DNA from: Bradyrhizobium barranii subsp. apii
Lineage (GTDB): Bacteria; Pseudomonadota; Alphaproteobacteria; Rhizobiales; Xanthobacteraceae
DNA length: 64,000 nucleotides
Assembly: GCF_011516635.5 (NCBI RefSeq)
Contig: NZ_CP096255.1
Coordinates: forward strand, 4,028,501 to 4,092,500
Reading direction: 5' to 3'
The first letter of the stretch is position 1. The number at the start of each line of letters is the position of its first letter. This document shows, one piece after another, positions 62,701 to 64,000 of the stretch. The notes beneath the pieces were generated by a model that saw only the letters and a list, made by a program, of their open reading frames with translations, had not been told where the DNA came from and did not search any database. A program made the position numbers and the translations under genes.

Positions 62701-64000
62701 TGTTCGACGGCGTGGCGACAGCCAATCAGCGCATGCCGAGCAATACGGCGCTGCAGACGGCGCTTGGCGCCTATAATGTGAATTACAGCTACACGCTCGC
62801 ATCGACCGAGCGGGTCTACAGCATCATCACCGCGGGCTCGCAGTGGACGCAGAGCCCGCTCGCCTACACGGTGTCGTCGTCGGCCGTCGGCGCGGCGCCG
62901 CCGCCGATCGACGAGAACGTCGTCGCCAATGTCAGCGCCAACCAGATCATGCTCTACGCGCCGCGCGGCTCGGTCGGCAATTCGGCAGCGCCCCAGACGT
63001 TCACCTTCACCAGCGTCGATTCCTCGTCGCTGACGCCGGAGCAGAGGGGATTGCTCGCCACCGCCGGTCCCGGCCAGCTCACCGTCGGCGCGGTCACGGA
63101 CCCGACGACCCATGTCACGACCTATACGGTCAGCCTGTCGCAGCAGAACCTCGTCGTCGTCGACAACCCGATCGCGATCTCGGCCAAGGCACTGACGAAT
63201 ATCTATCTCGGCAGCAAGAACAGCCTCGCGCTCGGCGGCGTCACCGCCAATTACGGCCCGATCGGAGGGGCGCAGGCTAACGGCATCGAGGTGACCGGCC
63301 GCGGCGACGTCAAGCTCGACGCCGTGAACAGCATCTCCGCCAACGCAAGCGGGGCCGTGATATCAGGTGATATCGGCAACCTGACCCTGATCGCCGAGCA
63401 CGGCAATGTCGGTGCCCCCTCGGGGAGCGCTGGAAGCAACCCCGCGAACAATACGAACGCGCTTCAGATCGCATTCGCGGATCCGTCCAACGATCAGCTC
63501 GACCAGGTCTCGTCGGCGCAGGGCATCTACCTGAAGCAGACCACCGGCGATCTCATTCTCGGCAACATCGCCGCCGGCAATGCGATCCAGCTCGCCGCGA
63601 CCGGCAGCATCTATGCCGAAGCCGGCTTCACGGACCGTACGGCGATCCACATCCTGGGCGCCGACCTCGATCTGCGCGCCGGCGGCAATATCGGCTTCAA
63701 CGGCTCGACCTTCCAGCCGCTGCAGGTGAATATCTCCGGCGCGGTGACCGGCTCAGCGGTCGGCGACCTCAGCATCCTCGCCGTCACCGGCGATCTCATG
63801 GTCGGCACGAACGGCACCTATGGGACGCTGACGGCCGGCGGCGCGCTGACCCTCAACGCAGCGCGCGGCGGGCTCACCGTCAATGCCGACATCACCAGCG
63901 GCGGCCTGATGCAGCTGCTCGCCAACCGCGGCATGACCTTCGCGGCCGGCACCAGCGCTGCGCCGGTGGTTGCGACCAGCAGCTCGGACGGCGTCACCCT
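56763..64000 (+). CDS. Giant repetitive filamentous adhesin-like secreted protein, both ends missing
   Basis: This frame runs about 2,412 codons to the right edge without a stop. The sequence is rich in Gly, Ala, Ser, Thr, Asn and Val and poor in Cys and Lys. It is full of short beta-helix-like units such as NLTVADVTGGNITY, GDLILGNIAAGNAIQLAATGSIYAE and GSVFLSATGDINS. This build is that of filamentous haemagglutinin/LktA-like adhesins and other giant repeat proteins exported by two-partner or type I routes. Three cysteine spots (YYCCTDG, CASACDSS, NACCGAD) sit within 60,100-61,460. The start is lost: the frame emerges directly from the IS right end. The exporter and C-terminus are outside the window. 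Confidence 0.72.

Overview
The window is high-GC alphaproteobacterial DNA and looks like Bradyrhizobium or a close relative. The evidence is the gene families (ChvE/GguAB, a smo-type polyol operon, norEFCBQD), the intergenic palindromes of kinds common in that genus, and the dispersed repeat that yields spurious 'ALGPSQTW' reading frames. No rRNA, tRNA or CRISPR array was seen.

Region 1 (1-6286) is a compact, poorly characterised redox cluster. It holds a NitT/TauT-type periplasmic binding protein (cut by the left edge), a Crp/Fnr regulator, a DUF971 protein, ferredoxin-NADP reductase, an AprA-like flavoprotein, an AprB-like 2x[4Fe-4S] ferredoxin and a HEAT-repeat protein. A short motif around AACTAATYG occurs ahead of four of its transcription units.

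Region 2 (6419-20286) is a sugar locus: an FAH-superfamily enzyme, a ytfQRT/yjfF-type importer, a FadR-type regulator, a Gfo/Idh/MocA dehydrogenase, aldose 1-epimerase, an SMP-30 lactonase and the ChvE-GguA-GguB importer. Together they suggest uptake and oxidation of a sugar such as L-arabinose or D-galactose through lactone and aldonate. The aldonate dehydratase and final dehydrogenase are not in the window.

Region 3 (20645-27938) is a nitric oxide reductase locus, norE-norF-norC-norB-norQ-norD. It is preceded by a soluble PAS histidine kinase and a tiny membrane protein. FNR/FixK/NnrR-type TTG-N8-CAA boxes lie before the kinase, norE (two) and norC.

Region 4 (27972-37526) is a sorbitol/polyol operon: an HAD phosphatase, a SorC-family regulator, smoE-F-G-K, smoS, an FGGY pentulose kinase broken by a 4-base duplication, and a PfkB fructokinase. 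Similar 31-base elements lie before the HAD-SorC pair and before smoE. Region 5 (37537-47382) is a LysR - amidase - oligopeptide-type ABC importer - binding protein - amidase locus.

Region 6 (47456-56760) looks like accessory DNA. It has a LysR/hydrolase pair, an O-methyltransferase, a DUF1127 protein, two convergent TolB-TPR proteins (one with a winged-helix domain, one with a class III cyclase domain), a possible AraC remnant, a cupin, three copies of a dispersed repeat and an IS5-family element. Region 7 (56763-64000) is one uninterrupted reading frame of more than 2,400 codons for a giant repetitive surface or secreted protein. Its 5' end meets the IS directly and its 3' end lies beyond the window.
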